A DNA stretch of 64,000 nucleotides from Chrysomallon squamiferum (taxonomy: Eukaryota > Mollusca > Gastropoda > Neomphalida > Peltospiridae). The DNA lies in NCBI GenBank assembly GCA_012295275.1, contig CM022665.1, forward strand, positions 47,699,102 through 47,763,101, written 5' to 3'. The translations under genes and the position numbers were made by a program. Positions 38,401 through 48,755 of the stretch are shown here, in pieces. Each line of letters opens with the position of its first letter. The stretch's first letter is position 1. The notes under the pieces are model-generated. The model was not told the DNA's origin and ran no database searches. It saw nothing but the letters and a program-made list of their open reading frames with translations.

Positions 38401-40482
38401 AAAACTATATTTATACAGTTAATTTTTACAAACAGAAGATTTTGGGACTAAAATTATTGTTATAATCATATTTAAACATTCTAAAAAATCCTTGGTTAGT
38501 TAATTTCTAACTTTGAATGTTTTCTCTTTATGTTTTGGACTAACACTACTGTTATAATTACATTTAAGCATTCTAAAACGTCCTTGCATAATTATTTTTC
38601 ATTCTCACTGCTTCCAAACAGGATTATACTGAAATTACTATTAATATTTAAAAATTCTATAAAGTCCCTGAATAACTTTTTTCTCTTTAGGATTTTCACT
38701 AATAAAAGTATAATCATATTAAAAAATTCTGAAAAATCCTTGTAGTTCATTTTTCTTTTCACTGCTTCCCAAACTTACGATCTGGACTAAAATTTTATTA
38801 CAATGAAGAACAGAATTATCAAAATGAATTAACAAACGTATTAAACTTAATTTTAAAAACAGAATGTGACACTATTTAACTTCCACACAGTTACCTGATG
38901 TACTGCGCAGGATTCTGTTTCTCTGCGTGCCGGACTGGCATGGCCGCTGAAATCTGACTGGAGACGAGTTTCGACAATGCCTCTCTCGTCTTCTCCGTTG
39001 TGTCTTCGATCGTCTCCTCGTCCGGGCGCTGAAGTTCAGGGTCTTCCTCGTCAATCATCTTCGGAACCAAGTCACCGGGCCGTGAATGAATGACCTTGAA
39101 ACAACAACAACAACGTGAGTTAGAGAAACACGGAAAGAAACTACAATTTTATTTCAGTTTTATTCTTGGATTTAACTTGGATTTGTTGAAATTGGTCTTA
39201 TGTGAAAATAGTTCTATATTAAATATTGTTGCAGATTTTTTGTTTTAAAAATTTATATATATATATATAATAATTTTCTTTTAATATATATATATATTTT
39301 AATATAAAACTATTTAAAATTTAAAATTGAAATATAAAAATATATATGTACATACATATGTATGTATGTATATATAGATATATTTATATATTGTTTTTAT
39401 TTTTATTTATAAAAGTATATTGTGGATTTCTTCTTTTATTTTTATTTATTTAATATATCAAAATAGGGACTTTGATCATTGACAGTGTTTTTTTTTTTAA
39501 TAACAATGAACAAAACTGATGCTGAAATTAATAATATCTAAAATACTGAGAGGTTAACAATGTAAACAGAAATTGGAAGTAAATGTTTTATACCTTGTCT
39601 TTGCCATGACCTTGCCTGGCAATAGCATCGTATTTGATTTTCCCCTGGTGGTCAAGCTGCACAGCTAAGGCATTTGCAGTCGTCTTCTTCAGACCCATTT
39701 CAAGAGGATACTGGGCAACATGAATTTCTGGGAAAGCACCTCCATCTCCAAAATCCTAGAAAAAATAATTTTAAAAAATATAAATAATAATGATTATTAC
39801 CTATATTTAAATAATAATAAGAGTAAAGATTATACAAAGATATTAAATATTTTTTAAATTAATATATATATTTTTTTTTCTCACTGGTTTTAAAAATGTT
39901 GTGTTTATGTCTGTATAGAGTGTGTAGGTTTTTTTTGGTTGGTTTTTTGTAGCACCTAAAACCGATACTATTGTTTTAAAGTTTAGGAAATAAATGTACA
40001 AACTTACATCCTGTGATCTTGGAATCCAGCCTTTTCTGTGACCATATGGAGGAGCAGTTCTTTTACTGGTAGGAATAACCTGAAACAACAATAACATATT
40101 TCACTAAGTACAGTATTCTGCTATTTAAAATAACATTATTTGCATCTGAAATACTTCATGCAATTATTGTGTGCTAGTGTTAAATACACTTGAAATTATG
40201 CAAATATATATTATACTTTTATTTTTATTTTTATTATTATTTATTTATTTATTATTTATTTATTTATTTTACAATTCAATTTATGAAGTAATGTTTGCTT
40301 ACCTGCATCTGAGATTTATATTCTCTGTCTTCATCATCTTTATCATATATTCTCTGAGATGGAGTAGGCAAAATACTGAAATAATAATAAAACTTATAAA
40401 GTTATACAATAGCTATAATTATTGACAGAATATTTGATATAAATATCCTACATTTTCTAATTTAAATTTGACACTTTTAACC

Positions 40483-40522
<40 letters not shown>

Positions 40523-40921
40523 TAAATGTAAATCTAAGTATCGTAACACAATATCTAAAGTAATCCTATTATTGAATAAGAAAACATACTAAAGTTTTAC
40601 ATCAGATTAATCTAGTAATTGTAACATATTAAATGATGATACAAACAGCAATCTTTACGAGACAGTCATGTTATATAATGACACTGTTAAAAGTTGAGTT
40701 CTGCCCAAAGCCAGAAATTTTGGGATGGAATGCAGACTAATTGGTAAAATGTACAGAGGTTGATCGATACTTTATTAGCCATCACAAGAATGCGATTCTT
40801 TACGATAAATAATCAAAATACAATATTTAATCGTTTTAGCCTTTAATTTTTTTAACTGATTCGGTATTTTAAAACCTATTTTGTAAGTGAAAATGCAAAC
40901 GTACTTCGCCAGCGACGCCAT
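32440..40921 (-). CDS. SNW1: SNW domain-containing protein 1 (SNW1 / SKIP / Prp45 family)
   Basis: Nuclear spliceosome component and transcription co-regulator. Fourteen minus-strand coding exons: 40905-40921, 40303-40375, 40008-40079, 39594-39755, 38895-39094, 38211-38315, 37763-37832, 37107-37172, 36288-36404, 35569-35704, 34852-34951, 34069-34186, 33316-33473, 32440-32638; 1593 nt, 530 aa (human 536). All phases close and all borders are GT/AG. Signature stretches: PPYGHRKGWIPRSQD, DFGDGGAFPEIHVAQYP, YTPSQQGVAYNSGAKQR, KKIPRGPPSPPAPVMHSP, the SNW motif ISNWKN (S249-W251), GYTIPLDKRLAADGRGLQ, the charged helix AREAVEMRAQIEKKMAQKEK, SEKIALGLPNTGTSGEVQFD and the C-terminal GPVQFEQD...FGLDKFF. 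Exon 1 codes only five full codons (MASLA). Divergent from ADCK1. Confidence 0.98.
32765..32985. repeat. SNW1 intron 13 repeat, about 75-85 bp x 3
   Basis: AAACAAAATTTGACTGATAATTAAAATACT recurs in degenerate form three times (core AAACAAAATKTGAC at about 32811, 32878, 32941), each followed by GTAAATAATTT-like sequence. Confidence 0.7.
33474..33860. repeat. SNW1 intron 12 repeat, about 125 bp x 3
   Basis: The block TTTGATATCAAACAG then GTTTTAAATAATAATTATAT recurs at about 33531, 33667 (diverged) and 33793. A partial unit (CTGTTTTTAAAATAACAAT) begins directly at the exon 13 acceptor. Confidence 0.65.
35375..35520. repeat. AAAT / AAT microsatellite in SNW1 intron 10
   Basis: AAAT repeats (35376-35415) followed by AAT and AAC-containing runs up to 35520. 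It lies just upstream on the plus strand of exon 10 (35569-35704). No coding potential. Confidence 0.9.
36386..36690 (-). repeat. Three copies of the SNW1 exon 9 acceptor region
   Basis: The plus-strand block GGAATTGTGTAACCCTGAAG at 36391 spans the true acceptor (CTTCAG|GGTTACAC on the minus strand). It recurs as GGAATTGTGTAAACCTGAAA at 36507 and as ATATGTAACTCTGAAACATG at 36613; each is followed by TTAGTTnTTAC-like sequence and CTGTATGATAAACCA. CA runs (36487, 36580) lie between. Copy 2 keeps an acceptor (TTTTTCAG|GTTTACACAATTCC). Confidence 0.85.
36698..36750. repeat. ATGT tetranucleotide repeat
   Basis: About 12 units of TATG/ATGT at 36699-36746 inside SNW1 intron 8, followed by TG and TA dinucleotides. 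Confidence 0.95.
37320..37763 (-). repeat. SNW1 intron 7 repeat carrying copies of the exon 7 donor region
   Basis: The exon 7 border reads, on the minus strand, CCTAACAGAAAG|GTAATTTT. Copies in the intron read TCCATACAGAAAG|TATAAATTTT (37723) and CAGCATAGAAAG|TGTGATA (37697), with weaker ones near 37540 and 37432, in repeat units of about 100 bp that also share ATGTATTTAAAACACTTTCA and GACAAAATAAAGAATGATAA-type blocks. Confidence 0.65.
38340..38860. repeat. SNW1 intron 5 degenerate repeat, about 90 bp x 5
   Basis: Recurring GTTATAATTATATTTAAACATT, then CTAAAAAATCCTTG, then TTAATTTCT/TTTTTCAT, then GATTTTGGACTAAAAT (starts near 38375, 38458, 38548, 38640, 38705). Confidence 0.7.
39096..39593. 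other. SNW1 intron 4, AT-rich with TA runs
   Basis: Short TA tracts (39256-39296, 39338-39382) and T-rich stretches. Nothing else seen. Confidence 0.8.
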
Positions 40922-41675
40922 TATTCTTCTTTTGGTTTATGTTTCTTCAACAAAGATCGGAGCACCTACAAACTCAATAGACTGGCTGCAAATGCAAATA
41001 ATTTGATTTTCCTACAGAAAGCGTAATGGGCAAACAAAATACGGTCTTTTTATCCTCTTGTCTTTCTAGAGTTAAGTTCGAATCATTTAAATTAAGCATG
41101 GGAAGGTGAATCGAAATAGTTATCTTCTTCTGTAGTTGGTTCTGAGACACTGCCATCTGATTCACAAAGCAGAGGAGAAAGTGCAGATAATTTCAATTTT
41201 AAGAAGATGGCTTCAAATCATTGACAATAAATCCCCAGCTCAAAATAACTTACTGTTTGGTAAAGTTTTATCATGATTGCATCATTAGTTTGCATTTTTA
41301 TTGTGCTAAAGAAGTTTAATTATAATGAAAAAATATTTAAAAATACAGACATTAAACAAATATGTATTTATAGCAATCAACATGTATTGTGAGCATTTAA
41401 TTTATCATTTATCTTTTTGACATTATTATTATTATTATTATTATGAAATAATTTTTTAAATATATATTTACATTATAATGCACTATTTGATTACACTCAT
41501 ATCAACAAATGTGCATGACATTGTACACTAGATGAGTTGACAGACTAGTATGATAGAAACAGTTATTAAGTAATTAATGATCAGTAAACTATTTATTTAA
41601 TTCAGTACTTCAGATATACACCTAGAACTATTTCAGTTTGATATTTTTTATATAAAAAATAAAAAAAGATTGTTA

Positions 41676-41713
<38 letters not shown>

Positions 41714-42215
41714 GTTTTCTTTAAATATATTATCTTTATTAAAAAAAAAAAAAACAACAACAACAAAAATCACAGCATATTATCTTTTTACACATTATAT
41801 TTGTATGAATTTAACCTTGTGATAATTTTCACTTTTTATCTACTGTTCTGTTTATTAATCTTATGAATATACTGCCCTGTATTTTACAGGTTCAGATTTT
41901 TGATCATGTCACAAGTCCAGTTCTAACACATCACAATCAAATTATAATGGTGTTTTAATATTTAATAATAATAACAGAAGTATAGTAGTAGAAGTGGTAA
42001 TAAGGAAATAATAATAATAATCATTATAACAACAGAAAAACATTAAATAATAATAATAATAATAATAATAATATTTTTGAATAATAATAACATATTACAA
42101 CATTTTAAAAACTTTCTAACCACATTAATTTTATAACATTTTTTTTTTATATTTTATTTACAGAGCAGGGATGGATGAGGCAGACATTTACCGGAGTATT
42201 TGAAAAGTTATAAAA
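40922..42215. promoter_or_regulatory. Divergent intergenic region SNW1 / ADCK1
   Basis: The two start codons are about 1.3 kb apart on opposite strands, so both promoters lie here. The sequence next to SNW1 (40922-41220) is less AT-rich; the rest contains TTA (41682-41713), poly-A (41741-41754) and AAT (42047-42072) tracts. No clear core motif stands out. An acceptor-like TTTACAG at 42157-42163 could precede a 5' UTR part of ADCK1 exon 1. Confidence 0.5.
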
Positions 42216-43639
42216 ATGAGACGCAGGTTTGTTACGAGACTGTTTAAACTTGGAGTTGTTGGAAGCTTTCTCGGTGGTTCTTTCTTTCTGCTTCAGCAAA
42301 ACAACTGGAACTTCTCCTCTGTGGGTGCTGTACGGTTTGGCAGAGCGGCATATGCAGTACGTAATTTTAAACATCGCTTTAAGATGTAGTAAAGTTATTT
42401 ATGTTATTCATGTGACACAGTATAATGCTTATTTAACGGTGTTTTAATATCGAAGGTTATTACTTGTAAATCTTGATGTTTTGATAAAGAATCTAAGAGG
42501 ATGTTTATATAATTTTTCTATGAGTTATTTGTTTTAACTGATTAAAAATAAAAATCTCTTCTTTAAATGAATCCATGTTTGCAGCATCAGTTAGAATGGG
42601 AATCAGTGTAAAGGGTCTGTTGAGAAGTTTTGAATCTCAGTGTTTGATAACTGCATTGAAAAATACTGTCATTCTGCATTTTTTTTGTTATTTATAGCTT
42701 GTATTTACTAGCAGTAAGAATTAAATCTTTAGTCAGAGTAAAGAAATAATACTCTATGAGCCTATTGAGTTATTTCAAATATTATATTTCATAATAATAA
42801 TAATAATAATATTAACTTTAAATTATTGTGTGCATATGACTTTAAAAAATGTATTTATTTATTTATTTTTCACTGTTATTAATATTATTATTTTATTATT
42901 ATTATTATTATTATTATTTTATTATTATTATTAATTTTTTTTTTGCAGGCACTTCGAGTAGCCTTAGATTACAAATTTGCTGGGAAATGGTATGATCCTG
43001 ATGACCCTGAAATTAACCAGAAATATTCTGATGTAAATATTCTATTAATTTCTTATTAACAGAAATATAAACTTTCACTGGAAATAAAAATTTATTTAAA
43101 AACAAACCAAAAAAACACACAAATAAATAAATAAAGTTTACATTACTGTATTTTTTCATCTCAAGTCAGGTTATACAGTATTGAGTCACTGTTTCAGAAC
43201 AAAAAAATTAAAAACAAAAAATTTAAAAATTAAATTTTAATTCCTACAGCATATGCAGGTAAGGTCTGTTATTTTTTTACATCTTAATAGATACTATATT
43301 TTAATCACGATCATAAAATAAACATTTTTTGACATCCAACAATCTGAATCCATGTCTAGAACATTCATCTATTACTCTGGAAGTTTTATGATGTTGTAAC
43401 GGTTGATGTTGTCATACACAGCTACACCTGCGGTCAGCGCTGCGACTGCGAGAGATGTGCTGTGCAAATGGGGGAGCGTTCATCAAGGTGGGGCAGCACC
43501 TGAGTTCCCTGGAGTACCTGCTGCCCATGGAGTACATCAACACGATGAAAGTGCTGCACGACCGAGCCCCAGAGTCGAAGCTTGAAGACCTGTACCAGGT
43601 GATTGAGGAGGACCTCGGGCAGAAGGTAGATAAACTTGA

Positions 43640-43670
<31 letters not shown>

Positions 43671-44843
43671 GCACTTGTTGTTTCTGTCAAAGAAAGAGTA
43701 GTTATAGTAGTAGTTGTTGTTGTTGTTGTTGTTTCTGTCTAAGAAAGAGTAGTAGTAGTTGTTGTTGTTGTTGTTGTTGTTGCTGAAGCTTGAAGACCTG
43801 TACCAGGTGACTGAGGAGGACCTCGGGCAGAAGGTAGATAACCTTGATGTTGTTGTTGTTGTTGTTGTTGTTGCACTTGTTGTTTTCTGTCTGAAGCTTG
43901 AAGAAAGAAAGAGGTAGTAGTGGATGTTGTTGTTGTTGTTGCTGAAGCTTGAAGACCTGTACCAGGTGATTGAGGAGGACCTCGGGCAGAAGGTAGAGTT
44001 GTTGTTGTTGTTTCTGTCAAAAAAAAGTAGTAGTAGTAGTTGTTGTTGTTGTTGCACTTGTTGTTTCTGTCTAAGAAATAGTAGTAGTAGTAGTTGTTGT
44101 TGGTAGTAGTAGTAGTTGTTGGTGGTAGTAGTAGTAGTTGGTGGTGGTGGTAGTGGTAGTGGTAGTTGTAGTTGTAGTTGTTGTTATGGTTGTTGTAGTT
44201 GTTGTTATGGTTGTTGTACTTGTTGTAGTTGTTGCTATTGTTTGTATAGTGAGTGTTGGGAAGTAACATATATAAAACTGTAAGATCGAAAGAATATGAT
44301 TAAAAAAATATATGTATTTCTGAATGATCTGGAAGTACTTAGTGTGTAACTGAAAGACATCTGTGAATGATAAAATACTTTTGTTTGTACTTGTGCACAT
44401 GCATGCAAGCATACACTTGTATCTTTGTATGCATTTGAATAAAAGTTAGATCCATTTTATTTTATCCAGTTGAAATAATTTACTTTTAATTTTATCTAGC
44501 TATTGAAAATTTTAATGTTTTTTTGTTGTAATTTGTGACTCAGGTTGAAGATCTGTTTACGAGTTTTGAACCTAGACCTCTTGGTGCAGCATCATTGGCT
44601 CAGGTTCACAGAGCCACACTGAAAGATGGACAGGTTGTTGCTGTCAAAGTTCAACACCCACTTGTAAAAATGCATTCCTTTATAGACATCAAAACCATGG
44701 AAGTAAGAAAATATTTTAATTCTTTCTTTCTTTTTCTTACTGTCTATTTCTCTTGTTTTATCTGTCTTTTATATGGTTTCAAGTAGACAGAAATAGTTAT
44801 AATAATGTCAAAATCTGCAATTTATAATAAAATTAAGAAATTT

Positions 44844-44922
<79 letters not shown>

Positions 44923-46255
44923 TACATTTGGTTATAAATAATATATACAGAGAAATATTCACAATAATGTTGATATCTGAAGTTCATAAAATAAAATTCA
45001 TAAAAAAAATTTTTAAAACTTTTTACTAGTGTATTTCTTATTTTAATTATTTCAGAATTTTGTATACGAGTGAGATTATAATATAGATAAATAAAATGAT
45101 CTCTAAATCAGATGAATGCAGCCACAAATGTAGCATCATTTATTAATGTGTTAGCTAATATTAGGAATGAGGACAGAGGTTGCATATATTTGATCTCTCT
45201 CAGTTCCTAGTTCACATGGTTGCATGGATGTTCCCAGAATTTCAGTACATCTGGCTTGCAGAGGAAACTAAAAAGAATTTACCGAAAGAACTTGATTTCA
45301 TCCAGGAAGGGCAAAACTGCGAACGTGTGGCAAAAATGTTTAAAAAATTTGACTTCTTGAAGGTAATGTTTTTAATATAAAATTTTCTTTAACAGAATGA
45401 AGTAGTAGTAGGTGGTGGTGGTGGTGTTAGTGATGGTGATAATTGTGGTAAAAGTTGCAGAAATTTTAATAGTTAAAGTGGAACAATAATGAATTAGGTC
45501 TTAATAGTAATAGTAATACTACTAGTAGTAGTAGGAGTAGTAGTAGTAGTAATGAATAGTAGTGGTATAATAATATTAAGAGTAGTAGTAGTAGAAGTAG
45601 TAATAATCTGGTATAAACAGTAGTTGTAATACTATTAGTAGTTGTAATAGTATTAGTAATAGTACTAGTGGTTTGATGTAGTAGTAGTAGTGGTGGTGTT
45701 GGCAGTAGTAGCAGTAATACCACTACTATTAGTAATAATAGAGATGATTATACAAGTAGTAGTAGTAGAAGTAGCAGTAATAATTGTAGTAGCAGGAATA
45801 ACAATAGTAAAAGTAGTAGGTTATAATACCAATAGTAAAAGCAGTAGGTTATAATAGCTTCAGCAGTAGCAATATTAGAAGTTGTAGTATTAACAGCTGT
45901 AACAATATGGCTACAGAAACTGTGGTCGTATTGACTAAGATTGGAAGGCAGATTTAAGACAAGAAAACAGTGTGTTACCATGACAATCATGTGATGTGTA
46001 CAGCAGACATGTTTATGTGGTTTTTTTCCCACAGATACCAAAGATTTACTGGGAACTGTCGTCAGAGAGGGTTCTGACAATGGAGTTCTGTGAGGGCGGC
46101 AAAGTGGATGATCTGCAGTACATGCAGAAACATGGAATTCCTGTCAGCGAGGTAATCACATCAGTCAGACTTCAGTGTAACTCAGATAGCCTTAGACTAA
46201 TTTCTGAAATGTTGTACTATTATGGAATATCTGTCTATCTATCTATCTATCTAAT

Positions 46256-46286
<31 letters not shown>

Positions 46287-48116
46287 TTTTATTTACTTAT
46301 TTATTAGTTAATTAATTTAATTATTTATTTATCTCTGTCTGTGTCTGTCTGCAAGTTTCTTTCTTTATTTATTTATTTTTTTTTTTTTTTTTCAGGTTTT
46401 AATTTCTGAAATGTGTATACTATTGTGAACTTGTTGCGATAAACATATGTAACTGTTTTAAATTAATTTCTGAAATATGTAAATTATTGTGAACTGATTT
46501 CATTTGACCTATTACAGTATAATTTTAAAACAGTCAAGAATAATAACAAATTATTTATTTATACTGATTGTTTGATTTTTTCAGGTGACGAGGAATCTAG
46601 GGAAGTTGTACAGTGAGATGGTGTTTGTTCAGGGGTACGTCCACTGTGATCCACATCCAGGCAACGTCTTTGTCAACAAAACACCACAGGGTACTCAGAT
46701 AATACTGTTAGACCACGGGTTGTACCAGGTGGGTACCACATCGGATACAGATGTCACATGGTCTGTATCCAGTATTACATAACAAACATGATAACAGATG
46801 GGTTGTACCAGGTACTAAGTCAAATATAGATGTGTATAATAATCATGATATCACTTGGTACTGTTGGGCTATGGCACTAAATAAAATATTAACATCTATA
46901 ATGACTTAATAAACATTAATGGTATAACCACAGAGTATGATTACAGACATAGAAAAAGTCAAGCAGAAAGAACCTGGTAGAATATCTGCAGTTTTTAATT
47001 TAAAATAAATTTTTAAATCAGTGCTGTTTTTTCATAACCTCAATCAAAGAAATAATACTTGGCATATATAGATATAGATATTGATACACATACTTAGATC
47101 CATACATTCATACATAAATATATACAAACATACAAACATGCATGCATACATATATACATACATATATAGATATAGATATTAATACAGATACAGAAACTTA
47201 CATACATACATAATTACATACATATAATCATACATACATACGTACAACATACATACATACATACATATATATTTAGATTTAGATAGAGAGAGAGAGAGAG
47301 AGAGAGGTACAGATACAGATTTAAATACAGATACAGATACACATATAAAACAAAACAAGAAGAATTATCTTTCAAATCAGTAAGTTTAAGTTTTAAAAAT
47401 TCTGACTGTTTGTTTTCAGACTCTGACTGCTTGTTTTCAGACTCTGACTGTTTGTTTTCAGACTCTGACGGATGATTTTCGAGTGAACTACGCCAAGCTG
47501 TGGATTTCACTCATCCATGCTGACCTGGAAGGGATAAAGAAGTACTCGGAAGCGATGAACTGTGGAGAACTGTACGGAATGTTCGCCTGCATGTTGACTG
47601 CTAGATCATGGAAAGCAGTGAGAGCAGGAATTGACAAACACGAGTTTTCTGATAAAGAGGTACGTTTTTAAATTTGAATATAGAATTTTTTTTTAATGTT
47701 TTTTAATTTTTTTGAAATTTGATATTTATAATTATATTTAAATAATATTCAAATAAATATGAATATAAATAGTATGTGAGAAGTTTTAAGATTATGTTGG
47801 GGGATTTTTCTGTGTGTCAGTAATTATGTGAATTTTGATTGGCTGTTATGTGTAAGATGGAAATAGTTTTTTTTTTCAGTAGAGGCCTTCATTCATCTGT
47901 CTGTCTGTGGTTCTGTCTCTGTTTATGTGAACCTTCTCATTTCCGATTTTCATAATTGTTTTAATAATTTATTCTGAAATATAACTATAAATTATTTTCA
48001 TTTTATTATTATTATTATTTTAATTTTTCTGATGATTTGATAAATTTTTTTTTTGTTTTTTTTTTATTTTATTTTTATGTTGTTATTGGTTTATTATTTT
48101 ATTTATTTATTACTTG

Positions 48117-48148
<32 letters not shown>

Positions 48149-48302
48149 TGTTATTTTTGTTACTGTTATTTAGTAGTAGTAGTATTATTATTTTTATTAT
48201 TGTTTTTCTTCGTAATATTATTCTATTATTATCACTATTACCATTATTATTATTATTACATCATTATTATTATTATTATTATTATTGTTTTTATTATTAT
48301 TA

Positions 48303-48344
<42 letters not shown>

Positions 48345-48357
48345 TTATTTTATTATT

Positions 48358-48388
<31 letters not shown>

Positions 48389-48755
48389 CTTATTTTCACA
48401 GAGTCAGGAGATAAAGGCGACAGTGAAAAACTATTTTGTTGAAATCACACAAATCCTGAACCGGGTTCCTCGCCAGATGCTGCTCATCCTGAAAACTAAT
48501 GATGTGCTGCGTGGAATTGAGGCCTCGCTGAAAGCTCGCGCAAATGCAACGTCGTTCCTCAACATGTCGCGGTGCTGTGTGAGGGCGCTGGCCCGCGAAG
48601 AGACCAAGCTGTGTCACGGCGTTGTCTGCCGAGTCCGAGTGTGGGTCTCTGAGCAGACGCGACTGTTTAAAATTTCACTGTACGAGTTCTACCTGTGGTG
48701 GGTTACATCACCTCTGGGAATTTATTTGTCTCGGAAACAAGAACTCTACAGTTGA
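42216..48755 (+). CDS. ADCK1: AarF domain-containing kinase 1 (ADCK1)
   Basis: UbiB/ADCK-family atypical kinase-like protein of mitochondria, linked to mitochondrial membrane and lipid homeostasis. Plus-strand exons: 42216-42356, 42949-43032, 43422-43625, 44544-44702, 45204-45362, 46035-46151, 46585-46728, 47462-47659, 48402-48755; 1560 nt, 519 aa. A basic then hydrophobic N-terminus (MRRRFVTRLFKL...GVVGSFLGGSFFL) suits mitochondrial import. Family hallmarks: KVGQ (97-100), alanine-rich loop PLGAASLAQV (155-164), VAVK (Lys178), LPKELDF, catalytic HCDPHPGN (308-315) and DHG (331-333) in place of DFG. The C-terminal part VPRQMLLILKTNDVLRGIE is strongly conserved. Every intron is phase 0, so each exon is a whole number of codons. 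Introns carry copies of the exon 3, 7 and 8 junctions. Confidence 0.96.
42357..42948. other. ADCK1 intron 1
   Basis: AT-rich with ATT trinucleotide runs (42890-42935) before the exon 2 acceptor. Nothing else seen. Confidence 0.8.
43577..44265 (+). repeat. Two extra partial copies of ADCK1 exon 3 with its donor, inside GTT/GTA repeats
   Basis: The last 48 nt of exon 3 (codons KLEDLYQV...EEDLGQK) plus donor GTAGA at 43626 recur at 43787-43838 (donor 43834; one Ile codon changed to Thr) and at 43946-43997 (donor 43993). Each copy is preceded by TTGTTGCTGAAG and followed by long GTT/GTA/GTG trinucleotide runs. The copies keep the reading frame and no stop. Confidence 0.96.
44845..44920. repeat. 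CT dinucleotide repeat, about 37 units
   Basis: An uninterrupted CT run in ADCK1 intron 4. The rest of that intron (44703-45203) is plain AT-rich sequence. Confidence 0.97.
45395..45870. repeat. TAG/TAA trinucleotide-rich tract in ADCK1 intron 5
   Basis: Interrupted GTAGTAGTA / AATAATAG runs, including a near-duplicate block GTAGGTTATAATA...AGTAAAAG (45815-45860). No coding potential on either strand despite open frames. Confidence 0.85.
46190..46520. repeat. ADCK1 intron 6: ATTT tract and an about 60-bp repeat
   Basis: ATCT/ATTT runs (46232-46310) and three copies of TAATTTCTGAAATRTGTA-type sequence (46198, 46402, 46465). A TTTTTCAG|GTTTTAATTTC at 46387-46404 resembles an acceptor 190 bp before the true one. 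Confidence 0.7.
46716..46830 (+). repeat. Duplicated donor of ADCK1 exon 7
   Basis: GGGTTGTACCAG|GTGGGTACC at the exon end (donor 46729) is repeated 83 bp downstream as GGGTTGTACCAG|GTACTAAG (donor 46812). Both are followed by an ATA(C/T)AGATGT(C/G) block, so the unit is a tandem duplication. Confidence 0.92.
47040..47330. repeat. TACA/TATA/GA/GATACA repeats in ADCK1 intron 7
   Basis: Low-complexity ACATACAT, TAGATA, GA (47285-47306) and GATACA (47313-47340) tracts. Nothing else seen between 46830 and 47395. Confidence 0.85.
47400..47466 (+). repeat. Three tandem acceptors of ADCK1 exon 8, 21 bp apart
   Basis: The unit ACTCTGACTGTTTGTTTTCAG occurs so that AG ends at 47419, 47440 and 47461. 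The last joins the family sequence (YQ|TLTDDFRVNY). Because the unit is 21 bp, choosing an upstream acceptor adds 7 or 14 residues (TLTACFQ, TLTVCFQ) without a stop. Confidence 0.95.
48000..48395. repeat. ATT trinucleotide tract before ADCK1 exon 9
   Basis: TTA/ATT and TTTA runs from 48000 up to the acceptor TTTTCACAG at 48401. It generates long Leu/Tyr/Ile-only open frames that are artefacts. Confidence 0.95.

Noticed and set aside
43434-44269. Long Asn/Thr/Gln-rich open frames on the minus strand
   Set aside because: They are the reverse of the GTT/GTA microsatellites and copied exon 3 pieces of ADCK1, not a gene.
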